64,000 nt of DNA from Geobacter sp. SVR (GCF_016865365.1 NZ_AP024469.1:3936501-4000500); one strand, 5' to 3'; shown: positions 15,258 through 24,129, counted from the first letter of the stretch. A program made the numbers and translations. Notes: generated by a model not told the origin, from the letters alone.

Positions 15258-16577
15258 CTACCTACGACCTGCGGCCCCGGCCGCCGGTCTTTGCCGGTGG
15301 GCGCCCCGTGGCCGTCTTTTCCCGCCGCGCGGTCTACCGGCCGGTGGCTGCCCGGCCTGCTTGGGCTGCTTCCCCTTGGTTTTCTTCTTCCCCGGGGCGG
15401 CGGCCGCCTTCTGCTCCCGGATTTTCAGGCTCCGTCGCGGCGCCACCTCGGGGAATTCCGCCAGGGTCCGCCGGGGGATGGGATAGGTGAGGAGCTTTTC
15501 AATAGCGGCCAGCAGAACCTTTTCCTCGGGCGCCACCAGGGAAATGGCCTCGCCGCTTTCCCCGGCGCGGCCGGTGCGGCCGATCCGGTGCACGTAATCC
15601 TCCGGGACCTGGGGCAGATCGTAGTTCACCACGTGGGGGAGCCGCTCGATGTCCAAACCCCGGGCTGCCACATCAGTTGCCACCAGCACCCGCAGCTCAC
15701 CCTCCCTGAACTGGGACAGGGTACGGTTCCGGATCGACTGGCTCTTATTGCTGTGGATGGCAGCGGTCTTGATCCCGTCGTAGAGGAGCTCCTCGGTCAG
15801 CTTGTCGGCGCCGTAACGGGTCCGGACAAAGACCAGCACGCGGTTCCAGCCCCCTTGGCGGATCAGGAAGGAGATCATTTCCCGTTTGCGGCTCTTTTCC
15901 ACCATGTACGCTGCCTGCGTTACCGGATCGGCGGCGATGTTTTTGCGCTCTACCTCTATCCGCCGGGGCCGGTCGAGCAGGTCGTCGGCCAGCCGCTTGA
16001 TGCTGGCGGAATAGGTGGCCGAAAAGAGGAGCGTCTGCCGCTTTTTCGGGAGGTATTCCGAAACCCGCATGATGTCGTCGATGAACCCCAGGTCCAGCAT
16101 CCGGTCAGCCTCGTCGAGGACGAGGAACTGGACGGTGGAGAGGTTGACAGTGCCCCTTTCAGCGTGGTCCAGGAGCCGACCCGGCGTCGCCACCACGATG
16201 TCGACACCCCGGTGTAGCCGCTCGATCTGGGCCTGGATGGTGACGCCGCCGTAGATCATGGTGGAGCGCAGCGACAGGCGCCGGGCATAGGCATTCATCT
16301 CGTTGCTCACCTGTGCGGCCAACTCCCGGGTCGGGACCAGCACCAGCGCCCGGGGAATGCGGCGCTTCCGGGTGATCTCCTGTTCGCCCAGCATCTGGAC
16401 GATGGGGAGCGCGAAGGCAGCGGTCTTGCCGGTACCGGTCTGGGCGCCGCCGAGAATGTCGGCGCCCTCCAGGATGGCGGGGATGGCTGACGCCTGGATC
16501 GGAGTCGGCTCGGTATAGCCCCGGGAGGCTACGGCGCTGAGAAGCTCGGAGTTTAGGCCGAGGGAATCGAAAAGCAT
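15258..16577 (-). CDS. rhlE: DEAD-box ATP-dependent RNA helicase, RhlE type
   Basis: 439 residues. All helicase motifs are present: Q motif (YTEPTPIQ), I AQTGTGKT (45-52), Ia PTRELA, Ib TPGR, II DEAD, III SAT, IV LVFVRTR, V ATDVAARGLD, VI HRIGRTGR. After residue 375 comes a basic tail rich in Lys, Arg, Pro and Gly (GKKKTKGK, RGGKRRPRG), as in RhlE/cold-shock helicases, expected to hold RNA. Works in the cytoplasm in ribosome assembly or mRNA turnover. Confidence 0.92.
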   Translation of the reverse strand: MLFDSLGLNSELLSAVASRGYTEPTPIQASAIPAILEGADILGGAQTGTGKTAAFALPIVQMLGEQEITRKRRIPRALVLVPTRELAAQVSNEMNAYARRLSLRSTMIYGGVTIQAQIERLHRGVDIVVATPGRLLDHAERGTVNLSTVQFLVLDEADRMLDLGFIDDIMRVSEYLPKKRQTLLFSATYSASIKRLADDLLDRPRRIEVERKNIAADPVTQAAYMVEKSRKREMISFLIRQGGWNRVLVFVRTRYGADKLTEELLYDGIKTAAIHSNKSQSIRNRTLSQFREGELRVLVATDVAARGLDIERLPHVVNYDLPQVPEDYVHRIGRTGRAGESGEAISLVAPEEKVLLAAIEKLLTYPIPRRTLAEFPEVAPRRSLKIREQKAAAAPGKKKTKGKQPKQAGQPPAGRPRGGKRRPRGAHRQRPAAGAAGRR

Positions 16578-16612
16578 GGATGGCTCCTTAATGCTGGAAT
16601 AGATTGGTTCGG

Positions 16613-16652
16613 ACGTCCCAGTGAGGGGTCAGACGTCCCAGTGAGGGGTCAG
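16613..16652. repeat. 20-bp tandem repeat next to the RAYT left end
   Basis: ACGTCCCAGTGAGGGGTCAG occurs twice in direct succession (16613-16632, 16633-16652); the second copy overlaps the RAYT terminal repeat. Confidence 0.85.
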
Positions 16653-17566
16653 GTCTTGAAATATCATTTTTTGCCACAATTGATGACCTTGCTGATCGTC
16701 GTGTAGTGAACCCCGAGTGCCTGCGCTATCTCCGTCAGCGTATAGCCGTATGTGCCATAGGCGTGGCGGATCAACCGGTTACGCTCCTGCTTATCAGCTA
16801 CAGCCTCCAGTAAGAAAATCTCGGCGGCAGCGGGACGACCCACATGGCGCTGCTGTCGTGGGATCTCCCTGATGGTTTCTCTTCCGCCTATCATTTCCTT
16901 CGCGTTTTGAATGAACTCTTCGGTCCCCAAGATTATCTGCCCTGCAAGCTTGGCCCATGGCGATACGCTCGCCGCCATTCCCTCTTTCACGAATCGACGA
17001 TACAGGCGGCGAGACTCCGACAGCGAAGAGGAAAAATTGGCAAGGAGCCAATCTGTACAGAGAAACGCCGGTACATCAGCTTTGCCGATGGTAGGGAGAT
17101 AACTGCTCCATCGGTATTGCTCAGGTTGCTCGACTATCCCTGCGCGCACAGTGTTTAGCACAACATAACGGCAGAGCTCAATAAGGTGACTCTCCTTCTC
17201 AACCAGAACCGACTTGAACCGTCCCTTGAAAACGTGCCCATCCTTGCCGTGCTTTCGATTGTATGCCTGGGTGTAGACGCCGTTCAAATGGCGCATCCCG
17301 GCAGAGAGATTACTATCCTGGGTTTCAATGAGAAGGTGGTAGTGATTATCCATGAGGCAGTAGGCGTGGCAAAGCCAATTGAAGCGCTTCACCACTTGGC
17401 CGAGGACATTCAGGAATATGTGACGGTCATCGTCATCTTCGAAGATGGCTGAACGCGCATTGCCGCGAGAAGTTACGTGATAGACGGCACCGGGGAATTC
17501 TATGCGTAAAGGGCGAGCCATGGGGGGATTATAGCGTGAAATGCTTATATTTCAAGACCTGACCCC
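16645..17566 (-). mobile_element. RAYT (REP-associated transposase) unit with 20-bp inverted ends
   Basis: GGGGTCAGGTCTTGAAATAT at 16645-16664 and its exact complement ATATTTCAAGACCTGACCCC at 17547-17566 bracket the transposase gene. The same end appears again at 17790-17809, and a 26-bp tandem repeat of the right end lies at 17551-17602. Confidence 0.8.
16664..17521 (-). CDS. REP-associated tyrosine (Y1, HUH) transposase with C-terminal HTH
   Basis: 285 residues. N-terminal MARPLRIEFPGAVYHVTSRG is the start typical of this TnpA_REP family; HUH metal site His60-Tyr-His62 in MDNHYHLLIE; candidate catalytic Tyr119 in ELCRYVVLNTVRAG; GHVFKGRFKSVLVEK between. The C-terminus has a DnaA/HTH-like helix pair (LTEIAQALGVHYTTISKVI). 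It would nick single-stranded REP sequences. The gene is intact, suggesting recent activity. Confidence 0.88.
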   Translation of the reverse strand: MARPLRIEFPGAVYHVTSRGNARSAIFEDDDDRHIFLNVLGQVVKRFNWLCHAYCLMDNHYHLLIETQDSNLSAGMRHLNGVYTQAYNRKHGKDGHVFKGRFKSVLVEKESHLIELCRYVVLNTVRAGIVEQPEQYRWSSYLPTIGKADVPAFLCTDWLLANFSSSLSESRRLYRRFVKEGMAASVSPWAKLAGQIILGTEEFIQNAKEMIGGRETIREIPRQQRHVGRPAAAEIFLLEAVADKQERNRLIRHAYGTYGYTLTEIAQALGVHYTTISKVINCGKK

Positions 17567-17602
17567 GCGGACTCATTCAAGACCTGACCCCGCGGACTCA
17601 TT
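17551..17602. repeat. 26-bp direct repeat of REP end
   Basis: TTCAAGACCTGACCCCGCGG plus ACTCAT, twice in tandem (17551-17576 and 17577-17602). Confidence 0.85.
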
Positions 17603-17764
17603 GTAGGCGTGACAAAGCCAGTTAAAGCGTTTCACTGCCTGGCCGAGGACACTCAGGAATAGTTGACGGTCATCGTCATCGTCGAAGATGGCTGAACGTG
17701 CGTTACCACGAGAGGTTATGTGATAGACGGCACCGGGGAATTCTATGCGTAAAGGACGAGCCAT
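17603..17764 (-). pseudogene. remnant of a second RAYT transposase (N-terminal part only)
   Basis: From ATG 17764 the sequence MARPLRIEFPGAVYHITSRG and the following 33 residues match the intact neighbour, then the frame runs into the repeat at 17577-17602 (SAGSGLE) and stops. The HUH motif and catalytic Tyr are missing, so it is inactive. Confidence 0.8.
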
Positions 17765-17789
17765 GCAGGGACTATAGCATGAAATACTT

Positions 17790-17809
17790 ATATTTCAAGA
17801 CCTGACCCC
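17790..17809. repeat. third copy of the 20-bp RAYT terminal repeat
   Basis: ATATTTCAAGACCTGACCCC, identical to 17547-17566; it marks the point where the truncated L,D-transpeptidase copy begins. Confidence 0.85.
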
Positions 17810-17815
17810 GGAGAT

Positions 17816-18514
17816 TTTTCCAAGAATGGGCAGAAGGATTATCAGCAGGCCCTGGGCTGTTTCCAGCAGCTCGTCAGGGACTACCCTGAGAGCCCCTACC
17901 GGCAGAACAGCGAGACGATGATCTTCACCTTAAGCAATGTCGTGCTCAAGGACGCGACGATTGCCACGCAGCAGGCACAGATCGACACGCTCCGCCGTGA
18001 GCTTGCCGGCAGGGAGGGAGAGATTGCGGCACTGCAGGAAAATATCAAGGCCCTCAAGCAGAAGGTTTTCGTCGTTGCCACCCGGAGCGGAGCGGTGGAC
18101 AGGATTTTGATAGAAAAGAACGAGCGGCGGCTGACGTTGCTTGCCAAGGGCGAGGCACTCAAAACCTACAGGATCGCCCTGGGGGGCAACCCGGTTGGCC
18201 CGAAGGAGCGGCAGGGGGATAATAAGACTCCGGAGGGGATCTACGTCATCGATGCCAGAAATAAGGACAGCGGCTATCACCTGTCGCTGCACATTTCCTA
18301 TCCGAACGAGAAAGACAGAAAGCGGGCACGGGCACTGGGGGTCTCTCCAGGCGGGGATGTCATGATCCACGGCATCAAGAACGGTTTCTCGTGGGTCGGT
18401 AATGCCCACGCCGAAGTAGACTGGACCAAAGGATGCATTGCCGTGAGCGACGAGGAGATAGAGGAAATAGCACGAGTTGCGCCCAGCGGCACGATCGTTG
18501 AGATACGGCCGTAG
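17816..18514 (+). pseudogene. 5'-truncated copy of the L,D-transpeptidase at 14119-15060
   Basis: Homology to the gene at 14119 starts at about 14365 (SKNGQKDYQQAL) and runs through its stop and about 100 bases beyond. The catalytic His (IHGIKNG) and Cys (DWTKGCIAVSDEE) are kept, but the signal peptide, lipobox and first helical repeats are gone, replaced by RAYT sequence. The first ATG is at 17918, which would give a 198-residue cytoplasmic protein without an obvious Shine-Dalgarno. Most likely a dead duplicate; differences from the parent are few and largely conservative. Confidence 0.82.
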
Positions 18515-18916
18515 CAGAGCCATCATCTCCACGTCGGCAATATTTTTGACAGGATAATCGGATGAGACGTTGGAACAACTAAGGGACTCGGAGCTAACCA
18601 ATATGCCGTTTTCCATCTCATCTTCAGGCCATCTTTACCACCCCTTCGATCACAAAATCCTCAGCGTGATTGCTGCCGCACGGGGTGATATGATACCGGG
18701 TAACCGGTTACTATTATTCGGGCGATTCTGGGCAGTGTGGGATGTATAGTGGGATAGACAAAATATGGGAAGTGTCCCTAATTATTCTTCCATTTAAAGT
18801 GTGTTCCACCTCCACGGGATGTCAGGGTATAGACTCTTCATCTCCGTGTCATCAAGGATCGAGGCCTAATTTGTGGGTGGTATGATGCGGGTAACCTGCG
18901 GCTATTACGCGAAGGC
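18515..18916. other. non-coding interval left of the STAND gene
   Basis: The first 100 bases are the duplicated 3' flank of the L,D-transpeptidase. The rest holds no gene but two related palindromic stretches, 18683-18725 and 18875-18914, sharing GGTRRTATGATRCNGGGTAA; the second ends at the stop codon of the STAND gene. Confidence 0.6.
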
Positions 18917-21900
18917 CTATTGGGACATCACCTTCGGCCACGAAAAATTGAGGCGACGGGATACATTATTGAGCCATGCCGGAACATGCCCTTTCCGTTG
19001 GAGGACATAATCCCCCCAAACAGACTGCCAATCCAAGCTTTCAATCATGTCAGGAAAGAATCTATCGCACCATGCGACGGTACAAAGCCAGTAGGATTCT
19101 GCTTCTTTTTTCGCTACCGTCGTTAAGTTGCTCCAGTTGGAAATGACTTTTGCAAAGGCTTCTGAGCGCGATTCCTGATCTTCTGACCAGCACCCATATA
19201 CAAATGCAGCATAAAGCTCCAACAGTAGACGGCGATGAGAAGGGACCGATAATAATAACTGTGTCAGTTCGATGATTTTTCCAGGGTAATTTGATAGCCA
19301 GCTGAGGAAGCTTTCATAACAGACGGTGCAATACAAGTCGTCTGCAAAACGCTTCAGGCTCTTCTCAGCCAGACGCTGGCGAATTGCCAAGGCCTGCCGT
19401 ACATACAAAAGGGCCTCCTCGTCCTTGCCGGCATCGCTCAAGTGAGTCGCATATCTGTTAAGCGACATCGCCAAATCAGGATCATAGCGATCAGGATTCT
19501 TCTGCGCCAGGCGCTGGTTAATTGCCAAGGCCTGTTGCGCATACACAATAGCCTCTTCGCTCTTACCGGCATCGCCCAAGTGAGCTGTATAGTTATTAAG
19601 CGACGTCGCCAAATCAGGATCGTAACGATCTGGATTCTTCTGCGCTAGACGCTGGTTAATTGCCAAAGCCTGTTGCACACACACAAGACCCTCCTCGCTC
19701 TTGCCGGCATTGCCCAAGTCAGCCGCATAGTTGTTAAGCGACATCGCCAAATCAGGATCATAGCGATCAGGATTCTTCTGCGCTAGACGCTGGCGGATTG
19801 TCAAAGACTGTTGCGCATATTCAAGGGCCTCTGCGTTCTTGCCGGCATCGCTCAAGTGTGTCGCATAGTTGTTAAGCGACGAGGCGAGATCGGGCTCATA
19901 ACGATCAGGATTTTTCTGCGCCAGATGCTGGCGGATTGTCAAAGACTGTTGCGCATACTCAAGGGCCTCTTCGTTCTTGCCGGCATCGCTCAAGTGTGTC
20001 GCATAGTTGTTAAGCGACGAGGCGAGATCGGGCTCGTAACGATCAGGATTTTTCTGCGCCAGCCGTTGGTAGATTGTCAAGGCCTGTTGCGCATACTCGA
20101 GGGCCTCTTCGTTCTTGCCGGCATTGCTCAAGTGAGCCGCATAGTTGTTAAACGACGTGGCAAGATCGGGCTCATAACGATCAGGATTTTTCTGTGCCAG
20201 ACGCTGGCGAATTGCCAAGGCCTGTTGCGCATACTCAAGAGCCTCTTCGTTCTTGCCAGCATCGCTCAAGTCAGATGCATGATTGCTGAGCGACTTCGCA
20301 TAGCCAGCTTCGTATTTTTTTTTGTCGCTGGTGAACAACTGTTCAAACAACTTAAGTGCCCGCAAGGAGTGAGCTAACGCGCTTTCATTTCGTCCCGCAA
20401 TTGACAAGGATAAAGAATAATTTCCTAAGGCACTGGAGTACTCAGCCAAGAAAGCAAGATGATTTGGTTTCTTCTCCAATTTTTGTCTGGCTTTTTCCGC
20501 CATAAATTCAGCCATGACGCAACTCAATCCGGCAAGTTGCACCGATTCCCGTGCAACAACTGACGTAAGCATTCCAGTAACCTGACTTCTTGCTGCGGGT
20601 GCCAACCGAAGATATGCCACCTCAGCAAGTATCGGCAAGTCACTTGGCGTTTCGACAGCTACTGCAACAAGGTCTTGACAACAATCGGCATAATGACTCG
20701 TCAAAACAGTAATGAGCGTTTCATATAGTTCGATACGACTGCCTGATAAACGAGCCAAAACGGTCAATGCATGACGACGAATGGTTTGGCTTGCAGTTCT
20801 GGCAAGCACCGCATTCAATAAGTTCCCGCATTCGGGCTGCAGCAGGGTTTGGGCAACCAGCGCTTCACCGAGTATATCTGGCCGAAAGGCCTGTAATCCC
20901 TGTTTACCGGGATAAAGCGGAGCCAATGTGCTAAATAAAGTATTGAAGTCAGAGCCGCTGAGTACGCTCAGCCCTGCCGCAGACCAATAGCTGCCGGCTT
21001 CTTTAGGGGTCGCGAAGCCGCCGGCCAGAGTTGCAAGAGCCAGCAACTGCTGGGCAAGACTCTCTGGCTCAGCCCAACCAAAAGTGTTGAACAACCCCCG
21101 CCAGTAACGTCGTTCATGATGCAACAGTGCCCTAGTCAGACCCTCAGCAGTGATCGGTCGCTCTCCATGGAGCGCCAGTAAAGCAGCCATTTGAACGTAG
21201 AGTGGCCGCTCAAAATAATCGAACGATAGATCTGGTGATATATCCGGAGCAGTGACATTGAGTGCTTCAGCAAAGCTCTGCAACGCCCGCTGATAGGCGT
21301 GTTTACGACCTTGCATATCAGAGTGTAGCGCAGGGAGGTTAAAAAGACTTGTTGCATAGCTGCTCAGCAGGTTTTCACAAACTGAATCCTTGCTCGGAAG
21401 ATTATCCCACCATTCACCACCAGCCCTTGCAAGTAAAAGTAGTCGAACAGAATGATCATTAGGTGCCTTGAGCATGGCTCTAATGAGAGCGAGCAAGGCT
21501 GTTTGGCGAGTTTCAGCATAATCAATGACTATTAGGAGTGACTTGTGACAGTTTTTAAGAGTCTGCCATATCGAGGGGATGTCTAAAGTGGTATCAAGAA
21601 ATCCCGCCACCCAGCCTACAGAGAGACGTTGCCGGCAAAGTTCTAGTGCCAGCCTCGTTTTACCTGCACCTCCAGGGGCTGCGATAAGCCTTATCGCTTG
21701 CGCCCATTCGGGGGTGTCGAGCCATGCATTCAGTAGGTCGACCTCCGGTTGACGGGCCGGATCAAAACACACGACCTCCTCTTCGGCGCGTAATAACATG
21801 CTATCCGTCAAACCAATGCCGAGCTTCCACTGTTTTGATGGGATGTGCAAGGGCGTAACAGAAGGAGAATATGCTTTCTCATGTGAATCAAGCTCCGGAG

Positions 21901-23200
21901 TAAGAGGGATGCAAGGGGGTACAGCTTTGTGGATGCTGCCTTGATGCAAAGGCCAATCAAAAGCCTTCGTTGCTTGCCCGACACAGGATGTCCAGGAATA
22001 GACTCCAAGCATATTACGCAACGCACCTGCCTTACGACGAGCATCACTTGGATTTTTTGCAATATCTTTCAGAGCTTCAACGACATCGCACACGTCATTC
22101 TGATGAAAAAATGGTTCTTCAACAGAACCACGTACGTCAATTGGATAAACGCAACCAGGTCCTGCAGGATGTTCTTCTTTCAATAATTGATATACGCCAC
22201 TTTTCTTGCTGATTATCAATGGAACCCCTGCAGCAATCGCCTCCCATGCCACTAATCCAAACCCTTCATGCCAGGAAGGCATTAGAGCAACGCTTGCGGC
22301 ACTCAAATCTTCATACAGTGTTTCCCTGTCTTGGGTGAACGGAAGCGCGTGCAAATTGATCACACATTTTGCATACTCTTCAGCAAACTTTCGCAACTCA
22401 GTTTCAACGTTTGATTCAGGTGCTGCTTTTCGCTCAGATTCGAAATCGACACCACGTAATACTAGTTTCGGCTCATTGCACAAGGCCTCCGGCATACTGT
22501 TGTTTCGAGCTTCATTATGGGCTTGTGCAAATGCTGCAATACTAAGATGTCCTTGTTTAATGCGTGCGGAATCATGACTTAGGCGACCACTCATAAATGC
22601 AGTAAAAAACTTTGGAGCCTGACGGACTTTAATTTCCGCCAAACCAGGGATTAGCATGTGAACAGATTTTCCCGTATCTAAGCGGTCACTGGCGGCATCT
22701 CGCAGTAAAGGACCCACTGCCAGCACCACATCAGCCTGGCGTAACAACGCCCTTTGTACTTGAACTTTTTCGTAGGCACTCTGGGAATTTTCGGCAAAAG
22801 CTTCATAGTGGTTATAGCTCATGTGATGGATAATGGCAGAACGGCTTCCTGTAGATTTAGCAGCTGTTATTGCAGCCGCACCGGTTATTCGATCATGCCC
22901 GAGCCATATGGTGTTTTCTTCCTTAAAGGTAATTCCATTTTTTTCCAAACTATTAATAGCGATAGTGGCCTCTTCAGCACCTAACTCGTTACTTGCAGCC
23001 TTGTAAGGTAAGGGAACTAGTTTCACTTTACATTTCCATGCTTCAGCCATCTCTTCATCTGTAGCACTCATAACTATGCAAACAACTTGAACCCTTCGAG
23101 AATAAGCAACTCCGAAGGCATTAAGAAAATCAGTATTGAAGCTATTTATCCCTCCATACTTGCTGCCCCACTGAGTGGCGAACGAAATCAGGCTGTACAT
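18917..23200 (-). CDS. GT4 glycosyltransferase-STAND NTPase-TPR fusion protein
   Basis: 1427 residues in three parts. Residues 1-415: GT-B glycosyltransferase of family 4, with the glycine loop KYGGINSFN (14-22) and the E-x7-E motif HEGFGLVAWEAIAAGVPLI (Glu312, Glu320). About 470-800: P-loop NTPase with Walker A APGGAGKT (508-515) and Walker B LLIVIDYAE (555-563), followed by winged-helix-like segments, as in STAND proteins. About 880-1290: TPR array with six near-identical 46-residue units (NPDRYEPDLA, NNYATHLSDAGKN). STAND proteins are switches in which the repeat domain senses and the N-terminal domain acts; here the effector would be a glycosyltransferase. The gene is alone, AT-richer than its neighbours, and set among mobile debris. 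A defence role is inferred. Confidence 0.78.
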   Translation of the reverse strand: MYSLISFATQWGSKYGGINSFNTDFLNAFGVAYSRRVQVVCIVMSATDEEMAEAWKCKVKLVPLPYKAASNELGAEEATIAINSLEKNGITFKEENTIWLGHDRITGAAAITAAKSTGSRSAIIHHMSYNHYEAFAENSQSAYEKVQVQRALLRQADVVLAVGPLLRDAASDRLDTGKSVHMLIPGLAEIKVRQAPKFFTAFMSGRLSHDSARIKQGHLSIAAFAQAHNEARNNSMPEALCNEPKLVLRGVDFESERKAAPESNVETELRKFAEEYAKCVINLHALPFTQDRETLYEDLSAASVALMPSWHEGFGLVAWEAIAAGVPLIISKKSGVYQLLKEEHPAGPGCVYPIDVRGSVEEPFFHQNDVCDVVEALKDIAKNPSDARRKAGALRNMLGVYSWTSCVGQATKAFDWPLHQGSIHKAVPPCIPLTPELDSHEKAYSPSVTPLHIPSKQWKLGIGLTDSMLLRAEEEVVCFDPARQPEVDLLNAWLDTPEWAQAIRLIAAPGGAGKTRLALELCRQRLSVGWVAGFLDTTLDIPSIWQTLKNCHKSLLIVIDYAETRQTALLALIRAMLKAPNDHSVRLLLLARAGGEWWDNLPSKDSVCENLLSSYATSLFNLPALHSDMQGRKHAYQRALQSFAEALNVTAPDISPDLSFDYFERPLYVQMAALLALHGERPITAEGLTRALLHHERRYWRGLFNTFGWAEPESLAQQLLALATLAGGFATPKEAGSYWSAAGLSVLSGSDFNTLFSTLAPLYPGKQGLQAFRPDILGEALVAQTLLQPECGNLLNAVLARTASQTIRRHALTVLARLSGSRIELYETLITVLTSHYADCCQDLVAVAVETPSDLPILAEVAYLRLAPAARSQVTGMLTSVVARESVQLAGLSCVMAEFMAEKARQKLEKKPNHLAFLAEYSSALGNYSLSLSIAGRNESALAHSLRALKLFEQLFTSDKKKYEAGYAKSLSNHASDLSDAGKNEEALEYAQQALAIRQRLAQKNPDRYEPDLATSFNNYAAHLSNAGKNEEALEYAQQALTIYQRLAQKNPDRYEPDLASSLNNYATHLSDAGKNEEALEYAQQSLTIRQHLAQKNPDRYEPDLASSLNNYATHLSDAGKNAEALEYAQQSLTIRQRLAQKNPDRYDPDLAMSLNNYAADLGNAGKSEEGLVCVQQALAINQRLAQKNPDRYDPDLATSLNNYTAHLGDAGKSEEAIVYAQQALAINQRLAQKNPDRYDPDLAMSLNRYATHLSDAGKDEEALLYVRQALAIRQRLAEKSLKRFADDLYCTVCYESFLSWLSNYPGKIIELTQLLLSVPSHRRLLLELYAAFVYGCWSEDQESRSEAFAKVISNWSNLTTVAKKEAESYWLCTVAWCDRFFPDMIESLDWQSVWGDYVLQRKGHVPAWLNNVSRRLNFSWPKVMSQ
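19380..20290 (-). repeat. tandem 138-bp TPR-coding repeats
   Basis: Six consecutive highly similar units inside the STAND gene, each coding a 46-residue TPR; flanked by one diverged unit at each end. Units 3 and 4 (roughly 19860-20130) are nearly identical in DNA. Confidence 0.8.
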
Positions 23201-23228
23201 GAGCCCCCCCTAAACATCAAATAACGAA

Positions 23229-23254
23229 TAAGGGCGCCGTAGCGGGCGCCCTTA
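23229..23254. terminator. copy of the dapL terminator
   Basis: AAGGGCGCC-GTAGC-GGGCGCCCTT, the counterpart of 29020-29048, now just upstream of the STAND gene. Confidence 0.7.
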
Positions 23255-23257
23255 TCC

Positions 23258-23401
23258 ATTCCATCTACCTGCAAATTTATTCTTTATCCTCTCCACTGCC
23301 TCAATTACATTCTCGCGATTGCCGAAGACCGACAGCTGAAAGAAGCTTCCCCTGCTGGGATCAAAGCCGCTGCCGGGGGTGTCAACAACACCGCATGTAA
23401 A
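23258..23401 (-). pseudogene. 3'-terminal fragment of a dapL-like gene
   Basis: Translating the minus strand gives [32 protein letters not shown] and IKNKF, matching the C-terminus of the DapL at 29053-30285 ([31 protein letters not shown]). Only about 45 codons remain and similarity ends near 23400. It is more diverged than a fresh duplicate, so it may come from another strain or be old. Confidence 0.8.
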
Positions 23402-23464
23402 AATGTTGCGAAGGGAAAAGAAGACAGACTGGCGACCGTCGCCACCGTATGAGAAACCGGCTCA

Positions 23465-23940
23465 AAAGTCAATTGCCTTTAATCAGCTCATTCTCTTGGT
23501 CTCAATCTCCAACGCCACTTCACTAATGACTTTCGCTGCACAGCCAAGCACATTCAGCGCGGCTTCAAACTCCCACAGACTTTTGGCCCGTTTCAGAGCC
23601 TTAAGCGGTTTCGCCCGCTCCGGGTCATCCAGGTAGGCAATTTCCTTGAGCACCTGCGTGTCGCCACAGAACACCCGACCATAGCGCGTCGCCATCTCCC
23701 GCAGATAGCAACCAAGCTCCGCCCACCGCTCCGTCGGGCCCGGCTCAGGGTTCGCCTCACCACGCGAACGCCGGAACAGCAGCGGATCGGTAATCGCCCC
23801 CCGTCCCAGCATCAGACCGGCGGCACTGGTCTCCGCCAGCACCAGCCTGCCGGATATCGCCGTTGGCAATCACCGGTAGCCGCGTCTCCCGCACCACCCG
23901 TGCGGTCACCCGATGATCGGCATATGCGTCATGAACGTCT
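23465..23940 (-). pseudogene. decayed fragment of a tRNA-dihydrouridine synthase gene
   Basis: Two frames together match the C-terminal half of the dus gene at 26155-27111: YADHRVTARVVRETRLPVIA in one, then LVLAETSAAGLMLGRGAITD and LFRRSRGEANPEPG in another. A deletion/frameshift lies near 23860, where the original TTADGKR is lost. No active site remains. Confidence 0.82.
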
Positions 23941-24129
23941 CCTGACTTCAAACTTCGTTGCTTTTCCACCCTTCACTCAGATGAAGGGCGAAAATCAACC
24001 ACAGCCGATTGAAGCCGCAATAAAAATGTGAAAGTATCCCAGGAAGTCTGACCAGAAGATGGGGCCATTGCTTCTTCCCTGAGGGGAGGTAAACTTTCGA
24101 TTATTACAAGTCTATCAGCCGGATTTTCC

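Noticed and set aside
19380-20290. CRISPR-like array in the STAND gene
   Set aside because: The 138-bp repeats are contiguous, in frame and code for TPR units; no spacers.
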